From Pseudomonadota bacterium (lineage in GTDB: Bacteria; Pseudomonadota; Alphaproteobacteria; Rhizobiales; Rhizobiaceae), in the NCBI GenBank assembly GCA_023444445.1, contig JAEXMK010000150.1:22547-86546 (forward strand): a stretch of DNA of 64,000 bases. The letters run 5' to 3'. Below are positions 11,361 through 21,871 of this stretch, in pieces. Position 1 is the first letter of the stretch. The number at the start of each line of letters is the position of its first letter. The notes below the pieces were generated by a model that had not been told where the DNA came from, made no database searches, and was given only the letters and a program-made list of their open reading frames with translations. The translations under genes and the position numbers were made by a program.

Positions 11361-11768
11361 GCTGTTTTTCTCTCCCTGTTGATAAACCGGGACAAGTCTT
11401 CGAATTGTCCGGCGGGCCGAACCGCGAGGTGAATAAAGTGGTGTTTTTCCACAATCCGCAAGTGGCATGTCTCGCCTTCGCTGCGCCTGTGAATTATTGG
11501 AATATCGCGGAACTGTTCAAAATTTTCCCCGGATTATCCACAGATAAGTCAATCTGCGGCGTAGAAACAAGGCATTGAAATCATTTGTTTAATTACTGTT
11601 ACCCTGGTTATCCTCAAATATCCGTCTGATCAATTTCCTTAGGCACGGTTGATATATGCCGACTGCGGCATTTCGACTGAACTGATTTTAATCCTTGCTA
11701 CCCACAGACTCTAAGAAATAGAAAATCTTTTAAATCTCTTTGATTTTATTTTTTAGAAGCTGGGTGCC
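11361..11768. other. Probable chromosomal replication origin (oriC)
   Basis: A 408-bp stretch without a credible gene between divergent ppsR and hemE. It holds one perfect DnaA box (TTATCCACA, 11534-11542), close variants TTTTCCACA (11445-11453), TGTTGATAA on the other strand (11378-11386) and TTATCCTCA (11608-11616), and a weaker CTACCCACA (11698-11706). A strongly AT-rich run at about 11707-11757, next to hemE, is a candidate unwinding element, and a GANTC methylation site (GACTC) is at 11707-11711. Origins next to hemE are established in Caulobacter and in Rhizobiales such as Sinorhizobium. That this stretch is the functional origin is inference from position, boxes and gene direction. It must also carry the ppsR and hemE promoters. 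Confidence 0.8.
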
Positions 11769-12803
11769 ATGAGCGAACGCAAGGTTATGACTGTTTTGAA
11801 CGGGAAGACGGTCACACCGCCGCCCATATGGCTGATGCGTCAGGCTGGGCGTTATCTTCCGGAGTATCGGGAAACGCGGAAGAGTGCCGGAAGTTTCCTG
11901 GATCTCTGTTATAATCCCGAGCTGGCGAGTGAAGTGACGCTTCAGCCCATTCGCCGCTTCGGGTTGGATGCAGCCATTCTCTTTTCCGACATTCTTGTCA
12001 TCCCAGACGCGCTTCAACGCAATGTTTCCTTCAGCGAAGGCAAAGGTCCGGCCATGGACCCGATTGATGTAAGCGGTATCGAAAAGCTCGATGCGTCTGA
12101 TGTCATGGCGCATCTTTCGCCTGTCTTCGAAACGGTGTCGCGTCTGCGCAGCACATTGCCCGATGAAACGACGCTTCTTGGCTTTTGTGGTGCGCCCTGG
12201 ACGGTTGCGACCTATATGATCGCGGGCCACGGAACGCCTGATCAGGCACCGGCGCGGCTGTTTGGTTATCAGGAGCCGGCCGCCATGGAAAAACTGCTGG
12301 CTTTCCTAGCTGATGTCTCTGCCGATTATCTCGTCCAGCAGATCGATGCGGGCGCCGACGCGGTTCAGATATTCGATTCCTGGGCCGGCGTGCTCGGCGA
12401 AAAGGAATTCGAGGAATATGCGATCAAGCCGGTCGCCCGCATCATCGCGTCTGTCCGCGCTCGCCGTCCTTCGGCAAAGATCATCGCTTTCGCCAAGGGA
12501 GCCGGTTATCTGCTCAAGGATTATCGCCGCAAGACGGGTGCTGATGCCATTGGCCTCGATTGGTCTGTGCCGCTGAGTTTCGCCAGGGATCTGCAGAAGG
12601 AAGGCCCGGTGCAGGGCAATCTCGACCCGATGTTGATGGTGGCGGGCGGCAAGGCGTTGCAGGATGGTATCGATGCCGTGCTGCAGGCGCTTGGGCAGGG
12701 TCCGCTGATCTTCAATCTCGGCCACGGCATCACCCCGCAGGCAGACCCGGAAAACGTCACCCGGCTGGTGCAGCGGGTCCGCACGGTTGGAGGTGCCGGA
12801 TGA
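11769..12803 (+). CDS. hemE: Uroporphyrinogen decarboxylase
   Basis: A 344-residue enzyme that removes four carboxyl groups from uroporphyrinogen III to make coproporphyrinogen III for haem. The signature [18 protein letters not shown] lies at residues 17-33, and [14 protein letters not shown] near residue 138 is the second family signature; FNLGHGI near residue 318 carries the substrate-binding histidine. It is the first gene right of the probable origin, and hemJ starts within its stop codon. Confidence 0.97.
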   Translation: MSERKVMTVLNGKTVTPPPIWLMRQAGRYLPEYRETRKSAGSFLDLCYNPELASEVTLQPIRRFGLDAAILFSDILVIPDALQRNVSFSEGKGPAMDPIDVSGIEKLDASDVMAHLSPVFETVSRLRSTLPDETTLLGFCGAPWTVATYMIAGHGTPDQAPARLFGYQEPAAMEKLLAFLADVSADYLVQQIDAGADAVQIFDSWAGVLGEKEFEEYAIKPVARIIASVRARRPSAKIIAFAKGAGYLLKDYRRKTGADAIGLDWSVPLSFARDLQKEGPVQGNLDPMLMVAGGKALQDGIDAVLQALGQGPLIFNLGHGITPQADPENVTRLVQRVRTVGGAG

Positions 12804-13345
12804 ACGAGGAAAAACAAACCTCGGCGCGTTCTGGAAACAAAGCGGCTTTGCGGGCGGGTATCGCACTCGGTGTTTTTGCCGCTTTCATTGGGTTGCTGTT
12901 TTACGCCGATCCGGCCGACCTCTATCTCTGGATCAAGGCGCTGCATATCATCGCAGTGATTTCGTGGATGGCCGCGATTTTTTATCTGCCGCGGCTTTTT
13001 ATCTATCACACGGATGCGCCTGTAGGCTCGCAGCAATCAGAAACCTTCAAGGTGATGGAGCAGCGACTGATCAAGGTGATCATGAACCCGGCGATGATGA
13101 TCTCCTGGACACTGGGGCTTTATCTCGCATGGTCGGTTTATGGTTTTTCCGGCGGCTGGCTGCATGCGAAAATTGGGCTGGTCGTGCTTATGACCGCCGC
13201 GCATGTTTACTTCAGCCGCAGCGCGAAACGTTTTGCGCGGGATGAAAATACCAGGCCGGCCCGTCACTGGCGGTTGATGAACGAAGTTCCGACCGTCCTG
13301 ATGATCCTGATTGTCATACTTGTGGTTGTGAAACCCTTTGGTTAA
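12800..13345 (+). CDS. hemJ: Protoporphyrinogen oxidase HemJ
   Basis: A 181-residue integral membrane protein of the HemJ (UPF0093) family, which oxidises protoporphyrinogen IX in most alphaproteobacteria. Hydrophobic segments lie at about residues 18-37, 42-64, 90-112, 120-140 and 158-178; [21 protein letters not shown] contains the conserved histidine. It overlaps hemE by 4 bp (ATGA), which couples two steps of haem synthesis in one message. The N-terminal 15 residues are polar and cytoplasmic. Confidence 0.92.
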   Translation: MNEEKQTSARSGNKAALRAGIALGVFAAFIGLLFYADPADLYLWIKALHIIAVISWMAAIFYLPRLFIYHTDAPVGSQQSETFKVMEQRLIKVIMNPAMMISWTLGLYLAWSVYGFSGGWLHAKIGLVVLMTAAHVYFSRSAKRFARDENTRPARHWRLMNEVPTVLMILIVILVVVKPFG

Positions 13346-13531
13346 GACGGTGCGACGATAAATTTCGCGGAATTCGTGCTTTCCTCTTGCAGCCGCCGTG
13401 TTCAATCGCTATTTTCAGGCCACTCATCTTCGTGGCATGTGAATTATTCAGTCATCTGCGGTTTCTCCCACAGCATCTGATTCGCGAACACGCCCTCCCC
13501 CGACATTACATTATCAAACGGTCTTCCCTTC

Positions 13532-14797
13532 ATGGCTGAAATGAAGCTTCAGGAACTTAAGAGCAAATCGCCTACCGACTTGCTGACTTTTGCCGAATCC
13601 CTGGAAGTTGAAAATGCGAGCACCATGCGCAAGCAGGAGCTCATGTTCGCAATCCTCAAGGTTCTCGCGAGCCAGGACATCGAAATCATCGGCGAAGGCG
13701 TCGTTGAAGTCCTGCAGGACGGGTTCGGGTTCCTGCGTTCTGCAAACGCAAATTATCTGCCCGGTCCGGATGATATCTATATCTCGCCCTCGCAGATCCG
13801 CCGCTTCTCGTTGAAGACCGGTGACACTGTTGAAGGGCCGATCCGCGGTCCGAAGGAAGGCGAACGCTACTTCGCGCTTCTCAAGGTCAATACGATCAAT
13901 TTCGACGACCCGGAAAAGATTCGCCATAAGGTACATTTCGACAATCTGACACCGCTCTACCCCAATGAGCGCTTCAAGATGGAACTGGATGTTCCGACAT
14001 CGAAGGACCTGTCCTCACGCGTCATCGATCTCGTTGCGCCGCTCGGCAAGGGCCAGCGCGGACTGATCGTGGCGCCGCCGCGCACCGGTAAAACGGTTCT
14101 GCTGCAAAACATCGCCCATTCCATCACGGCGAACCATCCGGAATGCTACCTGATCGTTCTCCTGATCGATGAGCGTCCGGAAGAAGTGACAGACATGCAG
14201 CGTTCGGTGAAGGGTGAGGTTGTGTCCTCCACCTTTGACGAACCGGCTGTACGCCACGTCCAGGTCGCCGAAATGGTCATCGAAAAGGCGAAGCGTCTGG
14301 TCGAGCATGGCCGTGACGTTGTCATTCTGCTCGATTCTATCACGCGTCTTGGCCGCGCCTATAACACGGTCGTTCCCTCCTCCGGTAAGGTTCTGACCGG
14401 TGGTGTGGATGCCAACGCCCTGCAGCGCCCGAAGCGCTTCTTTGGTGCAGCGCGTAACATCGAAGAAGGTGGCTCGCTGACGATCATTGCGACGGCGCTT
14501 ATCGATACGGGCAGCCGTATGGATGAAGTTATCTTCGAAGAGTTCAAGGGTACCGGTAACTCGGAAATCGTGCTTGACCGCAAGGTTGCCGACAAGCGTA
14601 TCTTCCCGGCGCTGGATATTCTGAAATCCGGTACGCGTAAGGAGGACCTGCTGGTGCCGCGTCAGGACCTGCAGAAGATCTTCGTTCTTCGCCGCATTCT
14701 CGCACCGATGGGAACGATGGACGCCATCGAATTCCTGATCGACAAGCTGAAGCAGACCAAGAACAATTCGGATTTCTTCGAATCGATGAATACCTGA
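13532..14797 (+). CDS. rho: Transcription termination factor Rho
   Basis: A 421-residue hexameric RNA helicase that ends transcription. The N-terminal [16 protein letters not shown] segment and the cold-shock-like RNA site (GFGFLRS) are followed by the ATPase core with a Walker [12 protein letters not shown] near residue 180-190, Walker B VVILLDSI, and the Q-loop region [22 protein letters not shown], which is split here only in quoting: GGVDANAL then [11 protein letters not shown]. No strong ribosome binding site is seen; a second ATG lies three codons later. About 185 bp separate it from hemJ. Confidence 0.97.
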   Translation: MAEMKLQELKSKSPTDLLTFAESLEVENASTMRKQELMFAILKVLASQDIEIIGEGVVEVLQDGFGFLRSANANYLPGPDDIYISPSQIRRFSLKTGDTVEGPIRGPKEGERYFALLKVNTINFDDPEKIRHKVHFDNLTPLYPNERFKMELDVPTSKDLSSRVIDLVAPLGKGQRGLIVAPPRTGKTVLLQNIAHSITANHPECYLIVLLIDERPEEVTDMQRSVKGEVVSSTFDEPAVRHVQVAEMVIEKAKRLVEHGRDVVILLDSITRLGRAYNTVVPSSGKVLTGGVDANALQRPKRFFGAARNIEEGGSLTIIATALIDTGSRMDEVIFEEFKGTGNSEIVLDRKVADKRIFPALDILKSGTRKEDLLVPRQDLQKIFVLRRILAPMGTMDAIEFLIDKLKQTKNNSDFFESMNT

Positions 14798-14830
14798 TCC
14801 GAACTTTATCCGGATTCATCATGAGAGCTT

Positions 14831-14870
14831 TAAAGCCGTATCCGTTCATTCGGGTGCGGCTTGACTGTTT
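14831..14870 (+). terminator. Hairpin after rho, probable terminator
   Basis: AAGCCGTATCCG (14833-14844) pairs with CGGGTGCGGCTT (14851-14862) over 12 bp including two G-U pairs, with a 6-base loop and a short T-rich tail. It lies 35 bp after the rho stop codon and before mnmE. Confidence 0.6.
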
Positions 14871-14886
14871 TAAACCGAGGTGACGG

Positions 14887-16215
14887 ATGCCAGCTTCTGC
14901 AGATACGATTTATGCACTGTCCAGTGGTGCGCTACCGGCGGGTGTCGCAGTTCTTCGAGTGAGCGGCGCGAACGCTTTCGATGTCATGAAGACGCTGACG
15001 GGCAAGGATCTTCCTTCACCAAGACGAGCGAGCCTTTGTTCGATTCGGAATCGAAACAATGAGATTATCGACCAGGCGCTGGTGTTGGTCTTTCCGGCGC
15101 CAAACTCCTTCACCGGCGAAGATTGCGTCGAAATTCACTGCCACGGCAGCCGCGCAGTTGTAGCTTCCATTTTTGCGGAGCTTGAAAATCTTGAAGGACT
15201 GCGGCCTGCGGAGGCCGGTGAGTTTTCCCGTAGAGCCTTTGAAAATGGCAAGTTGGACCTGCTTGAGGTCGAAGGCCTGGCTGATCTGTTGCAGGCGGAA
15301 ACGGAGATGCAACGGCGGTTGGCGGTCGAACAAAGCAGTGGCCAGCTCTCGGCTCTCTATGATGGCTGGGCCAATCGCCTGACGCGTGCTCGGGCCTTGA
15401 TAGAGGCTGAACTGGATTTTGCCGACGAGGAGGACGTGCCGGATTCGGTTGCTAGTCGCGTCTGGGAAGCGATGGTGGAACTGAGGGGTGAGATCACCAG
15501 TCATCTTCAAGGTGGTGGCAGCGGTGAAATCATTCGCGATGGTTTCAAAGTGGCGCTTGTGGGTGAACCGAATGCGGGCAAATCGACGCTGCTTAATGCG
15601 TTGAGCGGGCGGGATGTGGCGATCGTTACCGACGTTGCGGGCACGACCAGGGATGTCTTAAGCGTCGACATCAATCTGGATGGATATCTGGTCCGACTAT
15701 TCGATACCGCAGGAATCCGGGAAACACAGGATGTGGTGGAGCAGGAAGGTGTGCGGCGTGCGGTTCTGACTGCGGAGACCGCAGACCTTATTCTGTTGTT
15801 GCAGGATAATGATTCGACTCCGAAACAATCTGTTGGCACTTTTGATAACCAGAGCTTCTTGCGAGTGAGGACAAAAACCGCAATTCATTCACGCGCGTCT
15901 GGGGATGAGTTTGATCTGTCGGTTTCTGCAAAAGAGGGTATCGGCCTCGTCGAATTGCGCACAGTCCTTAAGCGAGAGATAGAAAAACGCGTTGGTGCCG
16001 GTCAAACACTTGTTCCGGCGCGTGCTCGCCATAAAAAACGACTTGAAGAGACGTTGAACTATGTTAGTGATGCGCTCGATTCCGAGATCCTGGACCTTGC
16101 GATAAGGTCGGAATATCTAAGGCTCGCCGCCACATCGCTTGGACGGATCACTGGTCGAGTTGACGTTGAAGATTTGCTCGGCGTGATCTTCACGGAATTC
16201 TGCATAGGAAAATGA
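14887..16215 (+). CDS. mnmE: tRNA modification GTPase MnmE
   Basis: A 442-residue GTPase that acts with MnmG to put carboxymethylaminomethyl groups on U34 of certain tRNAs. It has the N-terminal tetrahydrofolate-binding domain (DTIYALSSGALPAGVAVLRVSG in part), the G domain with P-loop GEPNAGKST near residue 225-233, the DTAGIRET switch II near residue 275, and the C-terminal catalytic CIGK that ends the protein (FTEFCIGK). Its TGA stop starts a parS-like site. mnmG follows after 62 bp. Confidence 0.97.
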   Translation: MPASADTIYALSSGALPAGVAVLRVSGANAFDVMKTLTGKDLPSPRRASLCSIRNRNNEIIDQALVLVFPAPNSFTGEDCVEIHCHGSRAVVASIFAELENLEGLRPAEAGEFSRRAFENGKLDLLEVEGLADLLQAETEMQRRLAVEQSSGQLSALYDGWANRLTRARALIEAELDFADEEDVPDSVASRVWEAMVELRGEITSHLQGGGSGEIIRDGFKVALVGEPNAGKSTLLNALSGRDVAIVTDVAGTTRDVLSVDINLDGYLVRLFDTAGIRETQDVVEQEGVRRAVLTAETADLILLLQDNDSTPKQSVGTFDNQSFLRVRTKTAIHSRASGDEFDLSVSAKEGIGLVELRTVLKREIEKRVGAGQTLVPARARHKKRLEETLNYVSDALDSEILDLAIRSEYLRLAATSLGRITGRVDVEDLLGVIFTEFCIGK

Positions 16216-16228
16216 TTCACGTGAAACA
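16213..16228 (+). other. parS-like ParB binding site at the mnmE stop
   Basis: TGATTCACGTGAAACA, 15 of 16 matches to the parS consensus. The first three bases are the mnmE stop codon. Confidence 0.8.
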
Positions 16229-16277
16229 TCGGCACCCTCTACGGTGATGTCGATGCATAAGAACAGGGCGCAGAAAT

Positions 16278-18161
16278 ATGCACCAGTCATTCGATGTCGT
16301 CGTTATTGGTGGTGGTCATGCCGGCAGTGAAGCTGCCGCCGCGGCCGCAAGGCACGGTGCAAAAACCGCTCTTGTTACCCATAAGCGCGAGACAATTGGT
16401 GTCATGTCCTGTAATCCCGCTATTGGTGGCCTTGGAAAGGGTCATCTTGTTCGCGAGATCGACGCTCTCGACGGATTGATGGGCAGAGTTGCCGACGCCG
16501 CCGGTATTCAGTTCCGCATGCTCAATCGGAAAAAGGGCCCAGCGGTTCGGGGCCCGCGCACGCAGGCTGATCGGCGGCTCTATCGCGAGGCGATGCACCG
16601 GGAAATCGATGCGATTGATAATCTGACAATTATCGAGGGCGATGCTTTCGATATTGAAATGGAAAATAATCGTGTCGCTGCGGTCGTCATGAAAAATGGT
16701 AGCCGAATTCACTGTGGCTCCGTGGTGCTCACGAGCGGAACTTTTCTCCGAGGCCTTATCCATATCGGTTCCGAGAAGATCCCAGCCGGTCGTGTTGGCG
16801 AAAACCCCTCTCTCGGCCTTTACGATACGCTATCGCGGCTTGGACTCGTGATGGGTCGGCTTAAAACCGGCACCCCTGCCCGGTTAGATGGGCGTAGCAT
16901 CGACTGGAGCGCTGTGGACCGACAAGCTGCCGATGAGGATCCAGTTCCATTTTCATTTATGACGGACCAAATCCTTAATCCGCAAGTTGAATGCGGCGTG
17001 ACCCGCACGACCCCGGCCGGTCACAAGATTATCACTGATAATATTCATCTATCCGCCATGTATTCCGGACAGATCGAAGGGGTTGGTCCGCGTTATTGCC
17101 CATCAATTGAGGATAAGATTACCCGTTTTGGTGAAAGGGACGGCCACCAAATATTTCTGGAACCGGAAGGCCTCGATGATCATACCATTTATCCCAATGG
17201 TATCTCGACCTCCCTGCCCGCTTCTGTTCAGGAGCAATTTATCCGGACGATACCAGGCCTTGAGCAGGTCATGATACTTCAGCCGGGTTATGCAATCGAA
17301 TATGATTATGTCGATCCCCGCGAACTAAAACCCTCTCTTGAATGCCGCAAGATCCCAGGGCTGTTTCTGGCTGGACAGATCAACGGCACAACGGGTTATG
17401 AAGAGGCGGGCGCTCAGGGTCTTGTCGCGGGCTTGAATGCCTCGCTCTACGCTGGCGATGCAGATCCGCTTCATTTCAGCCGAACGGAATCCTATATCGG
17501 CGTGATGATCGATGATCTGACATCAAAAGGCGTCAGTGAGCCTTACCGCATGTTTACGTCACGGGCAGAATATCGTCTTTCCCTTCGCGTGGATAACGCC
17601 GATCTCCGGCTTACGCCCATTGCCCAAAAGGCTGGTATCCTCGGTCTTGCGCGCCAGCAGCGCTTTGCAAGTTTTCTCTCCGATCTCGATCATGGTCGCG
17701 CGCTAATGAAGGAACTCTCCATCAGCCCGTCGCAGGCTGCCAAGCAAGGCCTGAAACTTAATCAGGATGGTCAGCGTCGATCCGTCTATGAGCTGCTTGC
17801 ATATCCTGATATGACCTTCCAAGCGCTGGCAGAACATTGGCCTGAACTTAACGCGCTGAATGTTAAGGTCGCCGAAGTGCTGCAGATTGAAGCGAGTTAC
17901 GCTGTCTATATGCAGCGGCAAAGCGCTGATATTAACGATATCAAACGGGATGAAGACAGAAAAATTCCTGAGGATTTCGATTTTCAGAGCCTATCAGGTC
18001 TTTCCAATGAGCTTAAACAAAAGTTGGAAAAAGCCCGACCCGATAATATTGCACAGGCCGCCCGTGTTGACGGCATGACGCCGGCTGCTATATCGCTGCT
18101 GCTCGCACTTCTGCGGAAAAGTACCGCAACGCGAAGTGAACAATTTCGCATGCACCAATAG
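16278..18161 (+). CDS. mnmG: tRNA uridine-5-carboxymethylaminomethyl synthase MnmG
   Basis: A 627-residue FAD enzyme, partner of MnmE in wobble uridine modification. The FAD-binding [17 protein letters not shown] lies near the N-terminus, followed by the conserved [22 protein letters not shown] and the [11 protein letters not shown] segment. [14 protein letters not shown] and the [23 protein letters not shown] segment (here [12 protein letters not shown]) are other family signatures. Codon use looks slightly more AT-rich than the flanking genes, as does rsmG. rsmG follows after 11 bp. Confidence 0.97.
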   Translation: MHQSFDVVVIGGGHAGSEAAAAAARHGAKTALVTHKRETIGVMSCNPAIGGLGKGHLVREIDALDGLMGRVADAAGIQFRMLNRKKGPAVRGPRTQADRRLYREAMHREIDAIDNLTIIEGDAFDIEMENNRVAAVVMKNGSRIHCGSVVLTSGTFLRGLIHIGSEKIPAGRVGENPSLGLYDTLSRLGLVMGRLKTGTPARLDGRSIDWSAVDRQAADEDPVPFSFMTDQILNPQVECGVTRTTPAGHKIITDNIHLSAMYSGQIEGVGPRYCPSIEDKITRFGERDGHQIFLEPEGLDDHTIYPNGISTSLPASVQEQFIRTIPGLEQVMILQPGYAIEYDYVDPRELKPSLECRKIPGLFLAGQINGTTGYEEAGAQGLVAGLNASLYAGDADPLHFSRTESYIGVMIDDLTSKGVSEPYRMFTSRAEYRLSLRVDNADLRLTPIAQKAGILGLARQQRFASFLSDLDHGRALMKELSISPSQAAKQGLKLNQDGQRRSVYELLAYPDMTFQALAEHWPELNALNVKVAEVLQIEASYAVYMQRQSADINDIKRDEDRKIPEDFDFQSLSGLSNELKQKLEKARPDNIAQAARVDGMTPAAISLLLALLRKSTATRSEQFRMHQ

Positions 18162-18172
18162 CGAGTCGGAGT

Positions 18173-18790
18173 ATGAAGATAAACGGCCAGAGTGTTTCAC
18201 GTGAAACACAGGAGAGGCTCGAACATTTTGTAGAGCTTTTCAAGAAGTGGAATAGGACCACAAATCTGGTAGCGCCCTCTACGCTCACCGAGCTCTGGAG
18301 CCGCCACGTTGCCGATAGCGCGCAAATCTTCCAGCTCTCGCCCCAACCCAAAAAATGGATTGATCTCGGTAGTGGCGGTGGCTTTCCCGGCGTCATCACA
18401 GCGATCTTTCTGACCGAACTTGGCGATGGCTGGGTCAATCTGGTCGAAAGCAACAATAAAAAGGCTGCATTTTTACGAATCGCACTGAAGGAAACCGGTG
18501 CCAGAGGTGCGGTTCATCCGGTCAGAATCGAGACGGCATCTGAAATCATAAGGACTTGTGATGCTGTTTCGGCGCGTGCTCTTGCTGAGCTGGATCTACT
18601 TTTCGAGTACATCCGTCCCTGGGCGCAGAATAATCCCCATCTCAAGGCGTATTTTAATAAAGGCCGGGATTATGAGTCCGAAGTGCAGAAAGCGCATGGT
18701 CGCTGGCAGTTTGATCTGGTAAAACATCGGAGTGCTATTGAGGCAGATTCTGTTGTTCTTGAAATCAGCAACCTCGTTTTGAGGCGCTGA
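18173..18790 (+). CDS. rsmG: 16S rRNA (guanine-N7) methyltransferase RsmG
   Basis: A 205-residue SAM-dependent methyltransferase modifying G527 of 16S rRNA. The SAM site is [14 protein letters not shown] near residue 60-73 and [15 protein letters not shown] follows. The start ATG gives the N-terminus [16 protein letters not shown]; codons 7-12 are the perfect parS site at 18193-18208, so SRET at residues 9-12 is encoded by parS. It is followed by parA after 19 bp, so chromosome partition genes may share its transcript. Confidence 0.95.
   Translation: MKINGQSVSRETQERLEHFVELFKKWNRTTNLVAPSTLTELWSRHVADSAQIFQLSPQPKKWIDLGSGGGFPGVITAIFLTELGDGWVNLVESNNKKAAFLRIALKETGARGAVHPVRIETASEIIRTCDAVSARALAELDLLFEYIRPWAQNNPHLKAYFNKGRDYESEVQKAHGRWQFDLVKHRSAIEADSVVLEISNLVLRR
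18193..18208 (+). other. Perfect parS site inside rsmG
   Basis: TGTTTCACGTGAAACA, a perfect 16-bp palindrome identical to the bacterial parS consensus, located in codons 7-12 of rsmG and about 600 bp before parA. Confidence 0.95.
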
Positions 18791-18809
18791 CAAGCTGGCC
18801 AGGTGCGGC

Positions 18810-19604
18810 ATGACCTTTGAAAAAAACCGAATTATCGCAGTTGCAAACCAGAAAGGCGGCGTTGGCAAGACAACAACGGCTATCAATCTGGCGACCGCGC
18901 TAGCGGCTATCGGTGAGCGCGTGCTGATCGTGGACCTGGACCCGCAGGGTAATGCGAGTACTGGCCTTGGCATTGACCGCAAAGAGCGTAAGCTTTCGTC
19001 CTATGATCTTCTGGTAGGAGAACATGGCGTTGCGGAAGTTGCTGTTCCCACAGCGGTTCCCAATCTCGATATCGTCCCTTCCACAATGGATTTGCTCGGC
19101 TTCGAGATGCAGGTCGCAACTGTAGCCAATCGTGTTTTCCTTTTGCGTGCAGCGATGGAAACACAGGAGGCCAAGAGCTATTCTTATATTCTCGTCGATT
19201 GCCCGCCCTCTTTCAATCTCTTGACGATGAACGCGATGACGGCTGCGCATTCCGTGCTGGTGCCGCTGCAATGTGAGTTCTTTGCCCTGGAAGGTTTGAG
19301 CCAGCTGCTGGATACGGTCAGCCAGATACGTGGTTCAGTCAATCCACAGCTCGATATTCAGGGCATCGTTTTAACGATGTTCGATGCGCGTAACAATCTT
19401 GCGCAGCAGGTCGTTTCGGACGTGCGTACGCATCTTGGAGAAAAGGTTTACCATACCCTTATTCCGCGGAATGTCCGGGTTTCGGAAGCGCCGTCCTATG
19501 GTAAACCGGCAATCCTCTATGATCTGAAATGTGCCGGCAGCCAGGCCTATTTGCAGTTGGCATCCGAAGTGATCCAGAGAGAGCGTCTGCGCAAAGCTGC
19601 CTGA
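18810..19604 (+). CDS. parA: Chromosome partitioning ATPase ParA
   Basis: A 264-residue ParA/Soj-type ATPase that moves ParB-parS complexes during chromosome segregation. The deviant Walker A KGGVGKTT at residues 15-22, VDLDPQGNASTG near residue 45 and DCPPSFNLLTMNAM near residue 133 are diagnostic. It lacks the N-terminal DNA-binding domain of plasmid RepA/ParA proteins, so it is the short chromosomal type. It is followed by parB after 29 bp. Confidence 0.97.
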   Translation: MTFEKNRIIAVANQKGGVGKTTTAINLATALAAIGERVLIVDLDPQGNASTGLGIDRKERKLSSYDLLVGEHGVAEVAVPTAVPNLDIVPSTMDLLGFEMQVATVANRVFLLRAAMETQEAKSYSYILVDCPPSFNLLTMNAMTAAHSVLVPLQCEFFALEGLSQLLDTVSQIRGSVNPQLDIQGIVLTMFDARNNLAQQVVSDVRTHLGEKVYHTLIPRNVRVSEAPSYGKPAILYDLKCAGSQAYLQLASEVIQRERLRKAA

Positions 19605-19633
19605 CACTTGCGGACTGTATGGAGTAATATCTT

Positions 19634-20515
19634 ATGAGTGATGATCTTTCCAAGCGTCGACTGGGGCGCGGTCTTGCCGCATTGATCGGAGAAATGGATC
19701 AGCCGGTGCCCGTCGGTGAGCCGCAGCGCGCGGTCAATGCTGATCGCACCATTCCGATTGAATTCATCGCTCGCAGCCAAAGAAACCCGCGACGTCATTT
19801 CGATGAAAACGAGCTGCAGGATCTCGCCGCATCGATCCGCCAGCACGGAATAGTTCAGCCGGTAGTGGTAAGAACGGTTGGAGTCAACCGATACGAGATT
19901 ATCGCCGGTGAGCGCCGTTGGCGCGCGGCACAGCTCGCCGGCTTTACCGATGTGCCCGTCATTGTTCGTGACGTGGATGACCGGACGGCGTTGGAACTCG
20001 CCATCGTTGAAAACGTGCAGCGTTCCGATCTCAATCCGCTTGAAGAGGCGATGGGTTACGAGCAGCTGATCGCGGAGCACGGTTATACGCAGAATGATCT
20101 CGGCGAAATCATCGGCAAGAGCCGGAGCCATGTTGCCAATAGTCTGCGGCTTCTCAAGCTTCCCGATCCGGTGCGGGATATGCTTGCGGATGGTTCGCTT
20201 TCCGCCGGTCACGCGCGTGCGCTGGTCTCCACTTCAGATCCGGCGACCTTGGCACGTACGATCGTATCCAAGGGGCTTTCGGTACGCGATGCTGAGCGTC
20301 TGGCACAAAACGACATCAAAGCCCAGGGCGAGACCGTTGAAAAACGTCCGGCTGGGGAAAAGGATTCGGATACGATCGCGCTCGAACGCAGCCTTTCCGA
20401 TGCACTCGGCCTTGATGTAAAAATCAGCCATAAGGGTGGGTCGGGGCAGATTCGTATTGCTTACCGCACGCTTGAACAGCTTGAGGCCGTCTGCCGGCTG
20501 CTGGAACAGAAATAA
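19634..20515 (+). CDS. parB: Chromosome partitioning protein ParB
   Basis: A 293-residue ParB/Spo0J CTP-dependent clamp that loads on parS. The N-terminal KRRLGRGLAALIGE (residues 7-20) is the ParA-stimulating peptide; GERRWRAAQ (92-100) is the CTP-binding C motif; the central HTH (GEIIGKSRSHVANSLRLLKLP) binds parS; the last 40 residues form the dimer domain. GGAGTAATATCTT precedes the ATG. Several matching parS-like sites lie in the window. Confidence 0.97.
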   Translation: MSDDLSKRRLGRGLAALIGEMDQPVPVGEPQRAVNADRTIPIEFIARSQRNPRRHFDENELQDLAASIRQHGIVQPVVVRTVGVNRYEIIAGERRWRAAQLAGFTDVPVIVRDVDDRTALELAIVENVQRSDLNPLEEAMGYEQLIAEHGYTQNDLGEIIGKSRSHVANSLRLLKLPDPVRDMLADGSLSAGHARALVSTSDPATLARTIVSKGLSVRDAERLAQNDIKAQGETVEKRPAGEKDSDTIALERSLSDALGLDVKISHKGGSGQIRIAYRTLEQLEAVCRLLEQK

Positions 20516-20537
20516 TTAAATATCTGTTCTTACTGAT

Positions 20538-20565
20538 AAATACCCGCCTTTGGCGGGTATTTTCG
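20538..20565 (+). terminator. Intrinsic terminator after parB
   Basis: AATACCCGCC (20539-20548) and GGCGGGTATT (20552-20561) form a 10-bp stem with a 3-base loop, followed by TTT. It lies 23 bp after the parB stop and may also serve the convergent small gene. Confidence 0.85.
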
Positions 20566-20576
20566 TGTATGGGCGC

Positions 20577-20789
20577 TCAAAAATCGATAGCCCTGCCCTT
20601 TATCTCGTAATCACCGAAACGAACCGGTTCCGCACCGCCGCGACCACCGGTCTCAGGCGGTAATTGAAGTTCTGCCTGCTGCTGGCGTCGTTCTTCCGCT
20701 TCCTTCAGCGCCCGCTGCGCTGCGGGTGAAAGTCGCTTCACCCGTTCCGCGCCCTCTTCGGCGCCATTATCATTATCCGCATTTTGCAT
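20577..20789 (-). CDS. DUF1674 protein, SdhAF4-like
   Basis: A 70-residue hydrophilic protein. The C-terminal part, with GGRGGAEPVRFGDYEIKGRAIDF (quoted here as GGAEPVRFGDYE and KGRAIDF), is the DUF1674 signature. In mitochondria the related SDHAF4 helps flavinylated SdhA assemble into succinate dehydrogenase; the bacterial protein is presumed similar but I infer this from the family only. A longer frame to 20927 is open, but ATG 20787-20789 follows the good ribosome binding site AGGGAGGATTCC and gives the usual length. It diverges from htpX. Confidence 0.85.
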   Translation of the reverse strand: MQNADNDNGAEEGAERVKRLSPAAQRALKEAEERRQQQAELQLPPETGGRGGAEPVRFGDYEIKGRAIDF

Positions 20790-20905
20790 GGAATCCTCCC
20801 TATGACGGGATATTGAAATATGTTTGCTGCTCCCCAGATTATATAATCGAACGGGTTTTATAAACCCCACAATATTTCTGGCGAGTGAGAAGGAGAGTTC
20901 AACGG

Positions 20906-21871
20906 ATGAACATGATGCGCACGGCAATGCTTCTGGCCTTCATGACCGCATTGTTCATGGGTGTCGGTTTTCTGATTGGAGGCAAGGGCGGCATGATGAT
21001 TGCGCTGCTCATCGCCGCCGGTATGAACCTCTTTTCTTACTGGAATTCCGACAAGATGGTCCTGTCAGCCTATCGCGCCCGGGAGATCGATGAGGCGAAT
21101 GCGCCCGAGTTTTTTCACATGATCCGGGACTTGTCCCAGAATGCCGGCTTGCCCATGCCGAAGGTCTATATCTACGACAGTCCGCAGCCGAACGCCTTCG
21201 CGACGGGCAGAAACCCTGAGAACGCGGCTGTCGCGGCTTCGACAGGGCTGCTGGAGCGCTTAACGCCCGAGGAGGTTGCTGGTGTCATGGCGCATGAGCT
21301 CGCCCATGTGCAGAACCGCGATACCCTGACCATGACAATTACCGCAACGCTCGCGGGTGCGATTTCCATGCTCGGCAATTTTGCCTTCTTTTTTGGTGGC
21401 AACAGGGAAAATAATAATAACCCGCTGGGCTTCATTGGCGTGCTGGTCGCGATGATCGTGGCGCCGCTTGCGGCAATGCTGGTGCAGATGGCGATCAGCC
21501 GCACACGGGAATATTCTGCCGACCGCCGCGGCGCCGAAATCTGTGGCAATCCCCTCTGGCTTGCCTCTGCCCTGCAGAAGATTTCAGGCATGGCGCAGCA
21601 AATTCACAATGACGATGCTGAACGCAATCCGGCTACGGCGCATATGTTCATCATCAATCCGCTCTCCGGCGAGCGTATGGACAATCTCTTTTCCACGCAT
21701 CCCAACACGGAAAACCGTGTGGCGGCGCTGCACGCCATGGCACAGGAGTTTTCCCCGCGAGGATCGACGCCGCCGTCATCGAGTGATAGACCCCTGCGCA
21801 AATCAAGTTCCGTCCCCAGGACAGGTTGGGGGCGAGGCAATGAAAACGAGCGCAAGGGGCCGTGGTCTTGA
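20906..21871 (+). CDS. htpX: Membrane zinc metalloprotease HtpX
   Basis: A 321-residue inner-membrane M48 protease that degrades misfolded membrane proteins. The zinc motif HELAH is at residues 130-134, with the third ligand in the [12 protein letters not shown] segment near residue 205. Two hydrophobic segments lie before it (about 5-22 and 27-46) and two after it (about 147-170 and 182-203). I chose the ATG at 20906, behind AGGAGAG, over one seven codons earlier. The C-terminal tail after residue 290 is serine- and arginine-rich. Overlaps the next gene by 10 bp. Confidence 0.93.
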   Translation: MNMMRTAMLLAFMTALFMGVGFLIGGKGGMMIALLIAAGMNLFSYWNSDKMVLSAYRAREIDEANAPEFFHMIRDLSQNAGLPMPKVYIYDSPQPNAFATGRNPENAAVAASTGLLERLTPEEVAGVMAHELAHVQNRDTLTMTITATLAGAISMLGNFAFFFGGNRENNNNPLGFIGVLVAMIVAPLAAMLVQMAISRTREYSADRRGAEICGNPLWLASALQKISGMAQQIHNDDAERNPATAHMFIINPLSGERMDNLFSTHPNTENRVAALHAMAQEFSPRGSTPPSSSDRPLRKSSSVPRTGWGRGNENERKGPWS

